Shown here one piece after another: positions 21,063 through 23,222 of a stretch of 23,222 nucleotides of DNA. Every line of letters begins with the position of its first letter. Within the stretch, counting starts at the first letter, position 1. The notes under the pieces are model-generated. The model was given only the letters and a program-made list of their open reading frames with translations, was not told where the DNA came from and did not search any database. The stretch comes from Candidatus Margulisiibacteriota bacterium. Lineage in GTDB: Bacteria > Margulisbacteria > Termititenacia > Termititenacales > Termititenacaceae. Where the stretch lies: contig JAITIS010000055.1 in the NCBI GenBank assembly GCA_031279305.1, positions 1 to 23,222 of the forward strand. Reading direction: 5' to 3'. The position numbers and the translations under genes were made by a program.

Positions 21063-21947
21063 TTGCAAAAATTTTGGCCGGTTCTTTTGTTATTTTCTCT
21101 GCTTGCCGCAAACGGCAGCCTGAATGTTTTTACCGGGGATAAAGAGGCGGAAATTCTTATTGATGGAGAGTCCGCGGGACGGGATATGGTGCGCGGTCAT
21201 TCTCTGCCGGCCGGCACGCATTATTTGCAGGTGCAGAAAAACGGCAAAATTATCCGCGCCCAAACGGTGCATATTCAAGACAACAAAACAGAGACAGTGG
21301 CGCTGGACGATTTTGTGGATTACCGCAGCGGCGCCGCTTCGCGCGGCGCCATCGAAGTCGAAGCGATGCGGGTGCGTGAGACGCGCGGCAATCTGGGTTT
21401 TGGCGTTTACGGCGGTTCGCCGGCTTCGGGTTTGAGCCTCAAATGGTGGCCTTGGGAGCGGTTTGGTCTGCAGGGCATCGGTTATGTCAATAATTTTGAC
21501 GGCAACCGGGACACCCGGCTGGGCGCGCGGCTGTTAATCTCGCTCAATGAATCTGTTTATAAAAATAGCACTTTTACCACTTTTTTGGCGTTAGGCGGCG
21601 GACGTTCTACTTTGGTCAACCAGACCGATGACGAAAAAAATGAAATGTATGATCTGCAGGAGCTGGCGCTCGGCATTGAGTTTAAGATCGCGGATTTTTT
21701 CAGCGCCACGGAGCGGAGCACCAGATATGTTATTATTAAAGAAGGCAAAGAAAATATTTCTCCGTATATTACGCTTTTGACGGAGATTGCGCTGGGCCTC
21801 GGCGAAGGCTTGTTAAAATTTGGTCATATTGCTCTGGAACTGGGCGTGGAGCATATTGCGACGCGCTATTTTCTGCCGGCGGCTGAAGCAAAGTTCGCTG
21901 ACCGCACGGCAGTCAAAGCAAGCGGCGGGTTCCACGTTTATTTTTAA
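21063..21947 (+). CDS. PEGA-domain protein with outer-membrane-type C-terminus (paralogue 1)
   Basis: A 294-residue secreted protein. The signal peptide is about residues 1-17 (QKFWPVLLLFSLLAANG). A PEGA domain follows (about 19-82: AEILIDGESAGRDMV, then LPAGTHYLQVQKNGK), then a linker signature (84-110). The remaining ~180 residues alternate as in a beta-barrel and end GGFHVYF with a terminal Phe, as outer-membrane proteins do for BAM recognition. PEGA domains are thought to bind surface or cell-wall polymers. TTG 21063 is chosen as start: GGGAG lies 6 nt upstream, and the longer frame from 21000 overlaps the promoter and would bury the signal peptide. The next gene is a paralogue. Confidence 0.78.
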   Translation: MQKFWPVLLLFSLLAANGSLNVFTGDKEAEILIDGESAGRDMVRGHSLPAGTHYLQVQKNGKIIRAQTVHIQDNKTETVALDDFVDYRSGAASRGAIEVEAMRVRETRGNLGFGVYGGSPASGLSLKWWPWERFGLQGIGYVNNFDGNRDTRLGARLLISLNESVYKNSTFTTFLALGGGRSTLVNQTDDEKNEMYDLQELALGIEFKIADFFSATERSTRYVIIKEGKENISPYITLLTEIALGLGEGLLKFGHIALELGVEHIATRYFLPAAEAKFADRTAVKASGGFHVYF

Positions 21948-21973
21948 GTTTTAATAAATTCAAGGAGGAAATT

Positions 21974-22747
21974 ATGCGAAAAAGTTTGTGGATTTTGGCA
22001 GCGGCGCTGCTGGCTTGGGGGCTGGCCGCTCCGGGGCGGATCAATGTCATCACCGATCTGCCCGGAGCACAGGTGTATATCGACGGAACGCTGGCCGGCG
22101 CGGAGTTTGTGCAAAATTACGAGGTCGAGCCGGGCGAGCATTATGTGATGGTGAATTACCGCGGCAAAAAAATATTTGCCCGGACTTACGCTGTGGGCGA
22201 CGGCGAGATCAGAACGATCCCGACCGCGCATTTTGTGGATTTCAAAACTAATGTGGCCAACCGCGGCGCCGTGGATGTGGAGGCCGCCCGCATCCGTGAA
22301 ACCAGAGGCAATTTTGCCCTCGGCGCGCAGGGTTCGCTCACCGCCGAAACGGCTTCGCTGGGCGGCGTGTCCCTCAAAAAATGGTTTGGCGAACGGGTGG
22401 GCTTGCAGGCTATCGGCTGGCTGGACGGCACGCGCACTTATTCCGGCGGCCGATTGTTAGTCTGGATCGCGGACAAAGTGGTTTTTAACGCGCCTTTTTC
22501 CGGCTACCTTTTCTTGGGCGGCGGCACGGACAGCTACGCGGATAAAGCGGACGCTTACAATAATATTCGCACTTCAGTCAGCAATTTTGGCTTTGGCGTG
22601 GAATTTTCGCCGCTGGGCGTGAACGGCCTATTTTTAAGCGCGGAACTGGGACTGGAAAAACGTTTCTCGACCGGCCAAGATCCAGATATAAACGGCCGTG
22701 AATATACCGGTATGGTTTTTTCAGGAGGCCTGCATTTATATTTTTAA
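21974..22747 (+). CDS. PEGA-domain protein with outer-membrane-type C-terminus (paralogue 2)
   Basis: A 257-residue paralogue of the preceding protein. It has a signal peptide (about 1-19) and a PEGA domain (about 22-83: AQVYIDGTLAGAEFV, then VEPGEHYVMVNYRGKK). The shared linker lies at 87-113 (FVDFKTNVANRGAVDVEAAR, then IRETRGN). A predicted barrel ends GGLHLYF with a terminal Phe. A perfect AAGGAGG (21962-21968) precedes the ATG. It lies 26 nt after paralogue 1 and is surely co-transcribed. The barrel part is shorter than in paralogue 1 and lacks its ATERSTRYVIIKEGKEN insertion. Function is unknown; assembly of the two as partners or alternative envelope proteins is inference. Confidence 0.8.
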   Translation: MRKSLWILAAALLAWGLAAPGRINVITDLPGAQVYIDGTLAGAEFVQNYEVEPGEHYVMVNYRGKKIFARTYAVGDGEIRTIPTAHFVDFKTNVANRGAVDVEAARIRETRGNFALGAQGSLTAETASLGGVSLKKWFGERVGLQAIGWLDGTRTYSGGRLLVWIADKVVFNAPFSGYLFLGGGTDSYADKADAYNNIRTSVSNFGFGVEFSPLGVNGLFLSAELGLEKRFSTGQDPDINGREYTGMVFSGGLHLYF

Positions 22748-22749
22748 GT

Positions 22750-22971
22750 TTATAGATACTTAACCAGTTCGCTTAAGGTGATGTCCAAGCCTGCGGAGAT
22801 TTTTTTTAAGGTTGTCGCCCGCAGATCAGACTGGCCGGTTTCTATTTTGCTCAAACCAGATTTGGTGAAATCATTTTCATAAGCAAATTTGTTTAGGCTG
22901 ATCCCTTTGGCCTCGCGGGCCGACCTGATCCGTCGTCCTAATATATGCAAGAAACTACATTGTTCTTTCAT
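22750..22971 (-). CDS. Small XRE-family helix-turn-helix regulator
   Basis: A 73-residue protein that is almost entirely a Cro/C1-type DNA-binding domain. It contains LGRRIRSAREAKGISLNKFA, the HTH core YENDFTKSGLSKIETGQSDL (31-50) and TTLKKISAGLDITLSELVKYL. ATG 22971 (minus) is taken as the start; the frame runs 24 codons further but that part is hydrophobic and overlaps the divergent promoter. A TAAAAT (22982-22987, minus) lies 10 nt before the ATG. The gene is divergent from the partial gene at 23107 and converges on the PEGA pair. Such single-domain XRE proteins often repress their own or a divergent promoter. Confidence 0.88.
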   Translation of the reverse strand: MKEQCSFLHILGRRIRSAREAKGISLNKFAYENDFTKSGLSKIETGQSDLRATTLKKISAGLDITLSELVKYL

Positions 22972-22988
22972 TAAGCTTAGTATTTTAC

Positions 22989-23018
22989 TTGCAAATTCCA
23001 GCCAATCTGTTATATAAT
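22989..23018 (+). promoter_or_regulatory. Promoter of the Thr/Asn-rich protein gene
   Basis: TTGCAA (22989-22994), an 18-bp spacer and TATAAT (23013-23018) point to the gene starting at 23107, leaving a leader of about 80 nt. The -35 nearly touches the presumed -10 of the XRE gene on the other strand, so the regulator could control both by binding here. Confidence 0.5.
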
Positions 23019-23106
23019 AGAGAACAAAATAAATTACGCTCAAAATTAATGTAATGTTTAGACTAAGAACGGATTAGGGGCGGCAATTTATTTTTAGGGG
23101 GGTACA

Positions 23107-23222
23107 ATGGCGCGCTACAGATATAAGACACCGGACAATGACAACTCGACAACGACCACGAACACGACGACCAGCGCATTAACTCCCAGTAAAGAATATC
23201 TGAAAAACCAAGAGGCGCTGGC
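23107..23222 (+). CDS. 5' part of a Thr/Asn-rich protein (partial)
   Basis: ATG 23107 follows AGGGGGG (23096-23102) and the frame stays open to the window edge. The first residues, MARYRYKTPDNDN, lead into a low-complexity STTTTNTTTSA run and then SKEYLKNQEA. The fragment is too short to name. It has no signal peptide and is divergent from the XRE regulator. Confidence 0.7.
   Translation, partial: MARYRYKTPDNDNSTTTTNTTTSALTPSKEYLKNQEAL

Overview
The window is a gene-dense bacterial chromosome segment. Most of it is housekeeping DNA, with three short accessory stretches. It probably comes from a diderm (outer-membrane) bacterium of an uncultured or poorly sampled lineage. Two adjacent secreted proteins end in the aromatic C-terminus typical of outer-membrane barrels. 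The order infA-rpmJ-rpsM-rpsK-rpsD-rpoA-rplQ-truA-rplM-rpsI resembles the Firmicutes/Clostridia layout. Several genes use TTG starts, and some appear to be leaderless. A candidate phylum such as Margulisbacteria is possible, but that is inference and no 16S gene is present.

Layout. Positions 1-194 hold the tail of a possible upstream gene and a strongly structured spacer. argS (minus, 195-1733) is divergent from the ribosomal/transcription operon infA-rpmJ-rpsM-rpsK-rpsD-rpoA-rplQ-truA-rplM-rpsI (1861-6740). A short RimI-like acetyltransferase (minus) then faces a membrane-anchored SpoIIE/RsbU-type phosphatase across 29 bp. From 8159 to about 9430 lies an AT-richer accessory stretch: a tandem heptamer repeat (8 x GAAATAC), a 46-aa ORF and a 279-aa orphan protein with an internally duplicated module.

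From 9437 a well-formed promoter drives the type II fatty-acid synthesis cluster rpmF-plsX-fabH-fabD-fabG. acpP follows with its own near-consensus promoter, then a strong hairpin, a FabK-like enoyl reductase and fabF. Together these encode phosphate acyltransferase, initiation, malonyl loading, ketoreduction, the carrier, enoyl reduction and elongation. A dehydratase (fabZ) and acetyl-CoA carboxylase are not in the window.

Between fabF and trmL sits a compact AT-rich restriction-modification cassette (15993-17869). Its nuclease is clearly of the EcoRV family, with the catalytic residues kept and the DNA-recognition loop changed, and it is followed by an overlapping adenine methyltransferase with a DTPY motif. 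After trmL come tRNA-Ser(GCT), a propeller-like orphan protein, a convergent YibE/F-like membrane protein, and two tandem paralogous PEGA-domain/outer-membrane-barrel proteins. The window ends with a small XRE regulator divergent from the start of a Thr/Asn-rich protein cut by the window edge.

Most notable: the EcoRV-family nuclease with altered specificity determinants in a seamless insertion; a recurrent TATAAT-N7/8-ATG arrangement implying leaderless mRNAs; the paired PEGA-barrel proteins with a shared linker signature; and the orphan 46-aa/279-aa pair next to a heptamer microsatellite.
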